Shown piece after piece: positions 1 through 7,435 of a stretch of 64,000 nt of DNA; the first letter of the stretch is position 1; each line of letters starts with the position of its first letter. The notes beneath the pieces were generated by a model. That model searched no databases. It was not told where the DNA came from and saw only the letters and a list, made by a program, of their open reading frames with translations. A program made the translations under genes and the position numbers. Source of the DNA: Bdellovibrionota bacterium (lineage in GTDB: Bacteria > Bdellovibrionota > Bdellovibrionia > Bdellovibrionales > Bdellovibrionaceae); contig CAUJGP010000032.1 of the NCBI GenBank assembly GCA_963170155.1, positions 1 through 64,000 of the forward strand, written 5' to 3'.

Positions 1-64
1 CTGCGAGATCCACAGCCTGAGCCTTGAACTCATTCGTGAATGACCTTCTGCTTCTTCTTTCCAT
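1..64 (-). CDS. IS3-family transposase OrfA, N-terminal fragment cut by window edge
   Basis: The minus strand from 64 reads MERRSRRSFTNEFKAQAVDL and continues past the window edge. The pattern of basic residues followed by S-F-T-x-E-F-K-x-x-A-V is the start of the helix-turn-helix of IS3/IS911 OrfA proteins, which bind the terminal repeats. A good ribosome-binding site (GAAGGAG) lies about ten bases upstream of the ATG. Only 21 codons are visible, so intactness of the gene is unknown. The identification rests on this short but characteristic N-terminus. Confidence 0.7.
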   Translation of the reverse strand, partial: MERRSRRSFTNEFKAQAVDLA

Positions 65-140
65 TTCATGTGCTCCTTCCCCAGTCTTCTGAGGGCTTAT
101 AGCACGCTAACTCTGTGTCCGGCAAACTGGGGGAAGCTCA
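1..140 (-). mobile_element. IS3-family-like insertion sequence, one end only
   Basis: Read on the minus strand, the sequence from about 140 down begins TGAGCTTCCCCCAGTTTGCC, which looks like an IS3-type terminal repeat starting with TG. About 75 bases further in comes the start of an OrfA-type transposase gene. That spacing between terminus and first ORF is normal for IS3-group elements. The rest of the element, including OrfB and the other terminus, lies outside the window, so the target duplication cannot be checked. The outer boundary at 140 is my estimate. Confidence 0.6.
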
Positions 141-166
141 ACTTCCACTTCAATAGAAGTGGAAGT
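141..166. other. perfect 11-bp hairpin between the IS end and the next gene
   Basis: ACTTCCACTTC (141-151) pairs perfectly with GAAGTGGAAGT (156-166) around the loop AATA. It lies 12 bases beyond the stop of the minus-strand gene at 179, so it may be that gene's transcript end, but no T-run follows in that direction. It directly abuts the inferred IS boundary at 140. Confidence 0.5.
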
Positions 167-178
167 GCAGTAAAATAT

Positions 179-871
179 TTAAGGATGAAGGGGGCGAACA
201 ATAGCCTCATTAGGCATGAATGAAACCTGAACCGCTCCGTCTTTTTCTGTCAACTCCTTTATCATTGTTTTATAAAGACTAATGCTCAAATCAACACTTC
301 TCTCAATAACATCTAACTCTTTTTCATTAAATTTAGCTAATATAGAAATATCTTCTTCAAAATGTTTAACATCAGCAACGCAATGAACTTTCAAAAAGCT
401 TGTGGTGTTTTTTCCATATTGTTTCTCGACATACTGATACAACTTAACCCCTGCCGTTAAAGCCAGCCCTTCTAAAATGGAAAAATAACCAAAAATACAC
501 AGAGGATTCTGATGTTCAATCAAGTGATAAAGTGTTGAGTAATATGCGGTCGTACTAGAAAATTCAGAAAACTCATCTAAAGAAAAATTTAAATTCCTTA
601 AATCATGATGTGCAAGCTCCTCATGGTTTTTTTCTTCTTCAATCAATTTAATCAGTTTTAAATGGACCCACTCATGAGTATGCGGAGTCTTTGCTGCTGC
701 CCAAGATATAATACGAGTCGCATGCCTTGTGTAAAAGTAAGTCTGAGCTAACCACTGAGCGTAAACCTCTCTTTTTTCCCAAGGGATCAGATCATACATA
801 TCACTGATTTCAGAAATTCCATCCTTAATTTTTTCATTAATTTGTTCCAACTGTAATTGTTTATTCATCAT
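179..871 (-). CDS. haem-oxygenase-like diiron oxidase (iron-containing redox enzyme family)
   Basis: A 230-residue all-helical protein. An E/H-rich helix (EEEKNH at about 78-83, then HHD), a second Glu in ILEG (about 134) and an H-x3-D-x2-H motif (about 163-170) match the metal-ligand pattern of the haem-oxygenase-like diiron oxidase (HDO) superfamily, which includes CADD, UndA and BesC. These enzymes carry out O2-dependent chemistry such as decarboxylation, C-C cleavage or N-oxygenation in small-molecule synthesis. The substrate cannot be told from sequence. I place the start at ATG 871, seven bases after AGGAG, rather than at the TTG one codon upstream. The gene is divergent from a GNAT-fold protein at 1038, so the two may share a control region. 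TenA or PqqC-like non-oxidative members of the same fold are alternatives. Confidence 0.7.
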   Translation of the reverse strand: MMNKQLQLEQINEKIKDGISEISDMYDLIPWEKREVYAQWLAQTYFYTRHATRIISWAAAKTPHTHEWVHLKLIKLIEEEKNHEELAHHDLRNLNFSLDEFSEFSSTTAYYSTLYHLIEHQNPLCIFGYFSILEGLALTAGVKLYQYVEKQYGKNTTSFLKVHCVADVKHFEEDISILAKFNEKELDVIERSVDLSISLYKTMIKELTEKDGAVQVSFMPNEAIVRPLHP

Positions 872-1037
872 CAATCTCTCCTCGCTACATGATTGTTAAA
901 AACGGTATCAATAATACTCTTTTTATTTAAGTTAAAAATTCTTTACCGACATAAGGCCAATTGATTTTTTAAGTCCTTTGATAAGCCATAATGATCAGTA
1001 ATCATATTTATAAATTATTTAGAAGGATGCCATACAC

Positions 1038-1733
1038 ATGAACTTTAAGTACGTTATCTTGCCAGGAGTTTATTTAAAAAATGACTATTACCTCAATATG
1101 CATAATAAAATTTATTCATTTTGGTATTTCAATTGGATTAAAGTTTTCAATAGCCTCTCAAACAAAGTTGAAATTAAACAAAGTGAATTTAGAAGACAGT
1201 CTTATATAGCTGCCCTTCTAAACGATTCGGATGACATTATTGGTACTACTTTACATACTTTATTCAATATAAACTCTATTGCGGATTGTGAGCATCATTA
1301 CTTTAGAAGCAATTACTCCAACCAATTTATACCTGAGTTAAAAAAAAGAAACTTATCTAAGGTGATTTCTATTGAATATTTAACCGTATCTGAAAATTAC
1401 AGAAAGAAAGAAATGGGTTTCTCGGCAGCTCAATATCTTGTTGCCCTGGCACATCGTTTACAACTACTCACATGTGTGGAGGCCAGCATTTCTTCATGTC
1501 GCAAAGACTTTTATATTGATAAACTCGAACAACAGTTCGGTGGAGAAGTGCTCAACCCAGCCGGCTTGCATTATGGCGTGGAAACACAAAACCTCATTAC
1601 CCTCTCTCAGGCATTAAAAGAACCAACCACTTTAAAGCATCAAATTGACATTATCTGGCACAATAAAATCTTAGTCGAAACAGACCAAAGAGCCTCGTCT
1701 TCTACAAAAGAATGGAGTGAAAATTTACTCTAA
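1038..1733 (+). CDS. GNAT-fold acyltransferase-like protein, possibly N-acyl amino acid synthase type
   Basis: A 231-residue soluble protein. The central stretch (about residues 110-175) has the look of a GNAT domain: a strand ending in S-I-E-Y-L-T-V-S, then a basic R-K-K-E-M-G-F-S pyrophosphate-loop-like segment and a helix, and later a Y-x-x-x-L-E-x-x-F-G-G turn. The arrangement recalls FeeM-type long-chain N-acyl amino acid synthases and acyl-homoserine-lactone-synthase-like proteins, which use acyl-ACP. This is fold-level recognition only; the acyl donor and acceptor are unknown. An AAGGA site lies ten bases before the ATG. It is divergent from the diiron-oxidase-like gene at 179-871, which suggests a shared pathway. 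Confidence 0.45.
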   Translation: MNFKYVILPGVYLKNDYYLNMHNKIYSFWYFNWIKVFNSLSNKVEIKQSEFRRQSYIAALLNDSDDIIGTTLHTLFNINSIADCEHHYFRSNYSNQFIPELKKRNLSKVISIEYLTVSENYRKKEMGFSAAQYLVALAHRLQLLTCVEASISSCRKDFYIDKLEQQFGGEVLNPAGLHYGVETQNLITLSQALKEPTTLKHQIDIIWHNKILVETDQRASSSTKEWSENLL

Positions 1734-1874
1734 CACTGCTTTTAATGAGCTTTTTTTGCATCCATTTTCAATTTAACCCCCATTAGGGTAAGAGGATTGT
1801 CTTACTTCCTTAATGCCAAAAATTGTCACTAAAACATGAAAAAAATAAACCGTATCTAAACCCTATTTTTATGG

Positions 1875-1880
1875 TATAAT
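1875..1880 (+). promoter_or_regulatory. candidate -10 element TATAAT
   Basis: A consensus TATAAT (1875-1880) lies 82 bases upstream of the 26-codon ORF and about 160 bases upstream of the gene at 2039. No convincing -35 box is seen at the usual spacing. The rest of 1734-1961 holds nothing else I recognise. Confidence 0.3.
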
Positions 1881-1961
1881 TCTCCGTCTCATCTACTATT
1901 GTGAAGCTTTTGCGACAGGAAATAATAAGAGCTTTTCTATCAATAAAAAGGAATACCACGA

Positions 1962-2042
1962 ATGGATGAGGCTCTAAAAATGAGGTCAATTGCTTTTGGA
2001 GTTCCTAAAAGCAAACCTTCAATAATACCGAGGATAGCATGA
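1962..2042 (+). CDS. candidate 26-residue peptide ORF, stop overlaps next start
   Basis: ATG at 1962 opens a 26-codon frame that ends in TGA at 2040-2042, overlapping the ATG at 2039 as ATGA. An AAAAAGGA site lies about nine bases before the ATG, at least as good as the site of the following gene. The peptide begins MDEALKMRSIAFG and ends SIIPRIA; it is basic and has no signal-peptide hydrophobic core. It could be a leader peptide coupling translation of the downstream gene, a real small protein, or chance. No homology can be judged at this length. Confidence 0.35.
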   Translation: MDEALKMRSIAFGVPKSKPSIIPRIA

Positions 2043-2725
2043 GCCACTTTATTTCAAGAGATCATCTTTCACACAATTCGTTCCAAAAAATTGGAGATGA
2101 CCTGTTTCGCGCTCTCTCTTTTTTACTACTCGATAAATTAAATATTCATTGTTTCCCCTTTAACGATCAAAAACCTTATCTTTTTCTAGAACTCAATGAT
2201 GGGGAAATTCTTGAAATTTTTGATTCTGTTCAGAAAATTATTGATAATATTCAAGCAAGCTTTGAAACAAATAAAAATGAGAAACATTTTAATAAAAACC
2301 AACTATGGGCTTACTTAGCTGCTAATAAATTAAAGTATCCTCTCAATTTATTTGATTACATCATAGATGGAGACGTCATTGAAATTTATGATAATGAAAA
2401 CAAGCAGGTTTTCAGATCCTATGAATTTTTTAAACATTGCACCTTTTCTTTAGATGAACTGTTTTCTATTCCTTGGGATAAATTGTACCATAGAGATTCC
2501 GAACACGTTGATGAATACATGCGCCTTCTTTCTATACTCAAGGAAAGTAAGTCAAACGAAGTCTTAATTGTGAATACAGTTCCTCCTCACTGGGTCTCTC
2601 AGAGACATCCCAATAGAACGATCTCTCACTACCTTCAATCAAAAGTAATTTGTTTAATTTATGATCTTCAAGGCAACATGAAGGGTTATCTCCACACGCA
2701 AAGAATTCTAACCCCTTCCAACTAA
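2039..2725 (+). CDS. protein of unknown function, 228 residues
   Basis: I do not recognise this protein. It is soluble with no signal peptide or membrane segment, rich in aromatic and acidic residues, and looks mixed alpha/beta. The last third (about 170-228) has a strand-like V-L-I-V-N-T-V segment followed by a conserved-looking P-P-H-W-V and a final L-I-Y-D-L-Q-G-N-M-K-G-Y, which resembles a PAS-type or other sensory beta-sheet edge, but this is weak. The start has a GAGGATAG site and overlaps the stop of a 26-codon ORF by ATGA, so the two may be translationally coupled. It converges on the winged-helix gene at 2839-3477. Confidence 0.65.
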   Translation: MSHFISRDHLSHNSFQKIGDDLFRALSFLLLDKLNIHCFPFNDQKPYLFLELNDGEILEIFDSVQKIIDNIQASFETNKNEKHFNKNQLWAYLAANKLKYPLNLFDYIIDGDVIEIYDNENKQVFRSYEFFKHCTFSLDELFSIPWDKLYHRDSEHVDEYMRLLSILKESKSNEVLIVNTVPPHWVSQRHPNRTISHYLQSKVICLIYDLQGNMKGYLHTQRILTPSN

Positions 2726-2838
2726 ATAGTCTGGCTTAGAAAATATTCTGTATCACTCAATTAAAACAAAGTAAGATTTCACGGAGAATTCGAGAACTTC
2801 TTTAAATAGGGTTCACCTGAGAATGCAGCTGAAGACTG

Positions 2839-3477
2839 TTATTTATCCAAGTTAAAATATAATAGCCATCTTCCATGGCGAAAATTAATAACGCCTCCCA
2901 CTGACTCAATTTTTTGTCTTAAATTAAAAAGGTGGACATCAAGAGTTTTGGGGTGAACTGAGATATTCTTCCAACAAATCGTCATCAGCTGTTCACGCGT
3001 CACTCCCTTAGGATGATCGATGAGAAAATCAAATAATTTTTGTTCCTTTTTAGTCAAATCAAACTGAAAGTGAGTACTATTCTTTAATAAATTGGTTTGA
3101 TAGGATTCACTGAAATAATAATGAAGTTTACCTATCAATTCAGTTCCTCGCAAAGGACTGACCATGACATCAAAAGCTCCCTTAGATAATAAAAGAGGAA
3201 CCCAATTGAACAAGTTGTCAGAAATTATAAAAAAACTTTTATTGAAAAAACGAAAATCCAATGGGTCCACAATAGAATTAATCAACTCTTCTGAACCCAT
3301 AATATTAAATAAGTGCAGGGGGAAAAAGCTACCTCCCTTAGATTCAATAAGATGTCCATAACTTGAAGTTTGACTTCTTTTAAAAAACTCATCCACAATA
3401 GAAAAGTCATGCTCTAAAGTTGGGCACTCTTTTTCATCTTTGATAGCAACACCGGAAAGAAATACATTTTTCGTCAT
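2839..3477 (-). CDS. OmpR/PhoB-type winged-helix regulator with degenerate receiver-like N-domain
   Basis: The C-terminal part (about residues 135-210) fits the OmpR/PhoB DNA-binding domain: L-T-K-K-E-Q-K-L-F-D-F-L, then G-V-T-R-E-Q-L, the V-H-P-K-T-L-D-V-H-L-F-N-L-R-Q-K-I recognition helix, and the final R-H-G-R-W hairpin. The first 120 residues have the size and strand pattern of a receiver domain, but no clear acidic pocket or phosphoacceptor Asp/Lys is seen. It is likely a phosphorylation-independent or atypical transcription regulator. No cognate histidine kinase is adjacent. There is no strong ribosome-binding site at the ATG. Its targets are unknown. Confidence 0.7.
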   Translation of the reverse strand: MTKNVFLSGVAIKDEKECPTLEHDFSIVDEFFKRSQTSSYGHLIESKGGSFFPLHLFNIMGSEELINSIVDPLDFRFFNKSFFIISDNLFNWVPLLLSKGAFDVMVSPLRGTELIGKLHYYFSESYQTNLLKNSTHFQFDLTKKEQKLFDFLIDHPKGVTREQLMTICWKNISVHPKTLDVHLFNLRQKIESVGGVINFRHGRWLLYFNLDK

Positions 3478-3659
3478 AGCGAACAGTCTAAAAATTCCAA
3501 AATAAATTTGTCTATTACTTTAAATTCATTTAATAAAAATTTACTCATTCTTAATGAAAAGGGAATTTTCTCAAGACTTTCATTCTTTGAATCTCTAACC
3601 TTATTGACCCCATAATAAACCTGTTAACTTTTATGAATAATACCAATGAAAGGTTGAAA

Positions 3660-5066
3660 TTACTGACTTGGTTTTTTCAACTTTATAGGTTCAAATTCAC
3701 ATGTAAAGTGACGTAAAAACCGAGGTTGTTTGGTAATCTGATATCCAGGCACATCTCTCAAATCAGATTTTAAATACCCAGCCATTTCTAAGATATAATC
3801 CACATGACTTTGCGTATACACTCTTCGTGGCATCGCCAATCTAACGAGCTCCTTGGGGGCTGGAAGCTCTTTTCCTGTAATAGGGTCTCTTTGACCAAGC
3901 ATCACAGTTCCTACTTCAACTGACCGAACTCCAATGTGTTCATAAAGAGCTACTGACAAAGACTGTCCAGGATATTGAAGCACAGGAAGATGGGGTAATG
4001 TTTTAGCAGCATCAATATAAACAGCATGACCTCCCCAAGGGCGTACCGTGATGTAGCCCATTTCTTCCAAAGCTCGACCAAAATACTCCACAGACCGGAT
4101 TCGATAAGCTAAATAACTTTCATCCAAAACCTCTTCGAGCCCCACCGCAAGAGCTTCAAGATCACGTCCTGCGAGCCCCCCATAAGTGGGAAACCCCTCT
4201 GTAATGACCATTAAACGACGGATCTCTTCAGCCAATCCATCGTCTTGAACCGCTAAAAAACCACCAATGTTTCCAAAGGCGTCTTTTTTAGCGCTCATCA
4301 TGGCCCCCGTTCCGTAAGAAAAAAGCTCCTGAGCAATATCGCGAATAGTACGATGAGTTTGTCCTCCTTCACGAAGTTTAATAAAATAGCAATTCTCTGC
4401 AAAACGAGCACAATCAATAAAAAGAGGAACCTTATAAGTACGGCAAAGATGAGCTGCCGCCTTCATATTTTGTAGAGAGACAGGCTGGCCTCCCACAGAG
4501 TTATTCGTCACTGTCATAACAACAAAGGCCACTTCTTGAGGGTGAGATTGAAGAAAATGTTCGAGAGCCACCAAGTCAATATTGCCTTTAAAGGGATCTA
4601 AACTAGAAGAATCCTCATTTTCTTTGCATGGGAGATCAATGGCCTTTGCTCCTGCGGATTCAATATTAGCTCTGGTTGTATCAAAGTGAGTGTTACCAAG
4701 AACAAATTGTCCGGGCTTTAAAGCCGCTTTCATCAAGAGATACTCAGCACTCCGTCCTTGGTGTGTTGGAATGACATGTTTAAGACCCGTTAACCTCTGA
4801 ATCGTCCGCTCAAAGTGATAGTAGCTTTGGGCTCCAGCATAAGACTCATCAGCTTTCATCATCGCCGACCATTGGTTGGCAGACATTGCACTCGTTCCAC
4901 TGTCTGTGAGTAAATCAAAAGTAACAGATTCGGCAGGAAGGGAAAATAAATTATACTTAGCTCTTTGAAGAGCCACCTGGCGCTCTTTTAACGTGAGTTG
5001 ATGGAGAGGCTCTACCATCTTAATTTTAAAAGGCTCAAAAATTGTTTTTGCTTTTATTAATTCCAT
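3660..5066 (-). CDS. tryptophanase / tyrosine phenol-lyase family beta-eliminating lyase
   Basis: A PLP-dependent enzyme of 468 residues, the normal family length (about 456-471), that splits an aromatic amino acid into indole or phenol, pyruvate and ammonia. Family marks are I-P-T-H-Q-G-R, V-T-N-N-S-V-G-G-Q-P-V-S, D-C-A-R-F-A-E-N-C-Y-F-I-K and the PLP lysine in M-S-A-K-K-D. Specificity is ambiguous: P-R-R-V-Y-T near the C-terminus and F-S-Y are tyrosine phenol-lyase-like, whereas A-R-F-A-E-N, M-S-A-K-K-D-A and the ending L-R-H-F-T are tryptophanase-like. I start at ATG 5066 because AGAGAGG lies six bases upstream; the longer frame to 5111 lacks a site. It lies downstream of nuoI but 250 bases away, so it probably has its own promoter. 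Confidence 0.9.
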   Translation of the reverse strand: MELIKAKTIFEPFKIKMVEPLHQLTLKERQVALQRAKYNLFSLPAESVTFDLLTDSGTSAMSANQWSAMMKADESYAGAQSYYHFERTIQRLTGLKHVIPTHQGRSAEYLLMKAALKPGQFVLGNTHFDTTRANIESAGAKAIDLPCKENEDSSSLDPFKGNIDLVALEHFLQSHPQEVAFVVMTVTNNSVGGQPVSLQNMKAAAHLCRTYKVPLFIDCARFAENCYFIKLREGGQTHRTIRDIAQELFSYGTGAMMSAKKDAFGNIGGFLAVQDDGLAEEIRRLMVITEGFPTYGGLAGRDLEALAVGLEEVLDESYLAYRIRSVEYFGRALEEMGYITVRPWGGHAVYIDAAKTLPHLPVLQYPGQSLSVALYEHIGVRSVEVGTVMLGQRDPITGKELPAPKELVRLAMPRRVYTQSHVDYILEMAGYLKSDLRDVPGYQITKQPRFLRHFTCEFEPIKLKKPSQ

Positions 5067-5268
5067 CTCGAGCCTCTCTTTTCTCCATGAGTTTCCCTCA
5101 TTGGCGATCATCGGTGTGGATATTCAAAATCAACGAAATACGACACCAAGAAGGAGCCTATCTCCGCTTAGCAGTTCTCCATCCGAGTTGAGAAGCCGCG
5201 AAGAAACCTCATCTTTTGCTAACTTGACAATATCAACTCATGAGCAATGCCAATAAAGGGTTCTAATG

Positions 5269-5285
5269 CTGATCTATGAGATCAG
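5269..5285. other. short hairpin in the nuoI-lyase intergenic gap
   Basis: CTGATCT pairs with AGATCAG around ATG, 34 bases past the nuoI stop. It may help end the nuo transcript, but there is no T-run. The remainder of 5067-5318 shows nothing I recognise. Confidence 0.3.
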
Positions 5286-5318
5286 AAAATAGATCTTGCT
5301 TAAAAACGCTCATTGATT

Positions 5319-5843
5319 TTAGATTCCAGACTTATGGCGCTCGTCGTCATCAACGATAGAGAGGACCCCACCCTTTAAATTAGAGCGATAAGCCAATCTT
5401 TCTATGTCGTAATTAAATTGAGATCCATTAAGACCTGGAGTCTGCCACTCTGGCCCCATACGAATTGCATCCACAGGGCATGCTTCTTCACAAAACCCAC
5501 AAAAAACACACCGAAGCATATCAATTTCATAATTAATGGGAAATTTTTCAACTGTAGGATCATTGTGCTCAGAAGCCACAATAGTAATACACTGAGCTGG
5601 GCAATTTGTCGCACAAAGCATACAAGCCGTACAACGAAGAGAACCATCTTTTTTTACTGTAAGAACGTGATTTCCTTTAAAGCGCGGTCCATACTCGTAC
5701 TTTTCCTCTGGGTAGTTAATCGTTGGCATCTTTTTAGGATTCATAAGATTTTGGAATAAATGCCTTATTGTAATTCCAAGTCCGACAACAATCCCAGGCA
5801 AGTACCACTTTGAGCTAGGTCCTGTTTTTTGAACAACACTCAT
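5319..5843 (-). CDS. nuoI: NADH-quinone oxidoreductase subunit I
   Basis: The 174-residue ferredoxin-like subunit of complex I that carries clusters N6a and N6b and passes electrons to NuoB. Two full C-x2-C-x2-C-x3-C-P motifs are present (C-T-A-C-M-L-C-A-T-N-C-P and C-V-F-C-G-F-C-E-E-A-C-P), followed by the D-A-I-x-x-G-P-E-W segment. The N-terminus has the amphipathic region seen in NuoI that touches the membrane arm. Its ATG overlaps the nuoG stop as ATGA, so the two are translationally coupled. It is the last gene of the nuo cluster; the membrane subunits NuoA, H and J-N are not in this window. Confidence 0.96.
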   Translation of the reverse strand: MSVVQKTGPSSKWYLPGIVVGLGITIRHLFQNLMNPKKMPTINYPEEKYEYGPRFKGNHVLTVKKDGSLRCTACMLCATNCPAQCITIVASEHNDPTVEKFPINYEIDMLRCVFCGFCEEACPVDAIRMGPEWQTPGLNGSQFNYDIERLAYRSNLKGGVLSIVDDDERHKSGI

Positions 5844-7435
5844 AATGTCCCTCTTTTAAATGAAAATTCATTTTTCTTATAAGCCTCTGCCTTTACTTGA
5901 TCTGAGCGGTGATTATAGTCCACTAAAAATCGAGTCTCTGAAGAAGAATGAGGCATTTCGACCGTCACTTCCCCACCCCCCATCAGTGTTAATGCCTGAT
6001 CGACAGTTAAAGCTTCTGACACTAAAGTAGTCACCTTCTTGAAGAATTGAGTTAAACCATTGTGATTGATAAAGGACCCGGATTTTTCAATGGTGGTTTT
6101 CATAGGAACAACCCAACAATGAGCCCCTCCTCGCACATCCTCGAGCGATACAAGCGAAGACGACAACAAAATCAAGTTTTTTGCTTTGCCAAAGTGTTTT
6201 AGTTTTGCAGAAAGATCAGGATAAGCAAATATATTTTCCGGGACCATCACAACAAGGGTTGAAATCTGAGATTGCTCCAAAGCCGCTTCTAAATCTTCAA
6301 ACCGAGTTTGAATCTGAAACTCTTCAAAACACTTTTCAACACCCTTAGTGTTAGGATTTTTATCTCCTCTCAAAAGAAGCCCATCAAAGTCAGACCAACT
6401 TTCAGGATTATTCTTCCAATGGTAAATTTGTTTAGAATTTAATGCGCCCGTAAAGAAAGAGAAAGCCTTTTGCAAATCTTCATTGGATAACTGGCCTGTA
6501 ACCACCAAAGAAGCGCCTTGCAATGAGGTGCTTAAATTTTTAAAAATATCTTTAGCCGCAGCTCCAGGAAGCATTTCTTCAAAGCTGTGACCCAATTTCT
6601 TGAGGGCTTTGATTTGCCTATTTTCGCGATTAAAAACTTTATATAAATCACGACCTTCATCACACATCCAATAACCATTCACTTCTTTGTTGAAGCGAGG
6701 TTTAATGCGAAAAATACCCTCTCGATTGAAATATACTTTTGTGTTACAACCCGTAGAACACCCTGTACAAATAGTATCACCATCTTTAAGATACCAAACT
6801 CTTTGCTTGAATCTAAAATCCTTCGACGTTAATGCTCCCACAGGACAAATATCCACCGTATTAATGGAATACTTATTATTCAAAGGACGATCTTCAAATG
6901 TTCCAATTTCACTGCGATCACCACGATTAAAAATACCGAGTTCCTTTGTTCCCGTCACTTCATCTGTAAAGCGCACGCACCGTGAACAAAGAATACAACG
7001 TTCAGAATCTAAAACGATTCGGTCTCCTAAGCTGACGACCTTATGTTTTTTTACTTTTCTCTCCGCCATCTCAGAGTCATAAATACCATACTCCATGTAT
7101 TGATCTTGGAGTCCACACTCTCCAGCTTGATCACAGATGGGACAATCCAGAGGGTGATTAATCAAATGAAAATCCAATCCCCACTTCACTGCTTCTTTCA
7201 CTTTTTCTGAAGTATTGTTGATTTTCATACCCTCAGTCACCATGGTATTGCAGGCAATCTGAACCCGAGGATTTCCTTCAATTTCTACCATGCAAAGACG
7301 ACACACTCCCGCCACACTAAGCCCTGGATGCCAACAATAGTGAGCAATTCGCTGACCATTCTCCGTCATCGCTTGGATAATGGACGTGCCTTCTTTAACT
7401 TCGATTTCTTTTCCATTAATGGTGCATTTTGGCAT
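5840..7435 (-). CDS. nuoG: NADH-quinone oxidoreductase subunit G, short form
   Basis: Iron-sulfur subunit of the complex I NADH-dehydrogenase arm. In order: an N-terminal [2Fe-2S] domain (H-Y-C-W-H, then G-V-C-R-L-C and a further Cys), the H-x3-C-x2-C-x5-C cluster (H-P-L-D-C-P-I-C-D-Q-A-G-E-C), a [4Fe-4S] domain (C-I-L-C-S-R-C-V-R-F with D-I-C-P-V-G-A) and the C-T-G-C-S-T-G-C region at the start of the molybdopterin-type domain. At 531 residues it is much shorter than usual NuoG (about 700-900); the molybdopterin-like domain is reduced to about 280 poorly conserved residues. A frameshift is unlikely since the stop overlaps nuoI in the normal coupled way. The ATG has an AAGGA site and lies 20 bases inside nuoF. 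Confidence 0.93.
   Translation of the reverse strand: MPKCTINGKEIEVKEGTSIIQAMTENGQRIAHYCWHPGLSVAGVCRLCMVEIEGNPRVQIACNTMVTEGMKINNTSEKVKEAVKWGLDFHLINHPLDCPICDQAGECGLQDQYMEYGIYDSEMAERKVKKHKVVSLGDRIVLDSERCILCSRCVRFTDEVTGTKELGIFNRGDRSEIGTFEDRPLNNKYSINTVDICPVGALTSKDFRFKQRVWYLKDGDTICTGCSTGCNTKVYFNREGIFRIKPRFNKEVNGYWMCDEGRDLYKVFNRENRQIKALKKLGHSFEEMLPGAAAKDIFKNLSTSLQGASLVVTGQLSNEDLQKAFSFFTGALNSKQIYHWKNNPESWSDFDGLLLRGDKNPNTKGVEKCFEEFQIQTRFEDLEAALEQSQISTLVVMVPENIFAYPDLSAKLKHFGKAKNLILLSSSLVSLEDVRGGAHCWVVPMKTTIEKSGSFINHNGLTQFFKKVTTLVSEALTVDQALTLMGGGEVTVEMPHSSSETRFLVDYNHRSDQVKAEAYKKNEFSFKRGTL

Noticed and set aside
5402-5759. Frames on both strands across nuoI
   Set aside because: Shadow frames of the Cys-rich nuoI gene, which has full Fe-S motifs.
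5840-7435. Short nuoG as a frameshifted gene
   Set aside because: The stop overlaps the nuoI ATG in the normal coupled form and no NuoG-like sequence continues in another frame.
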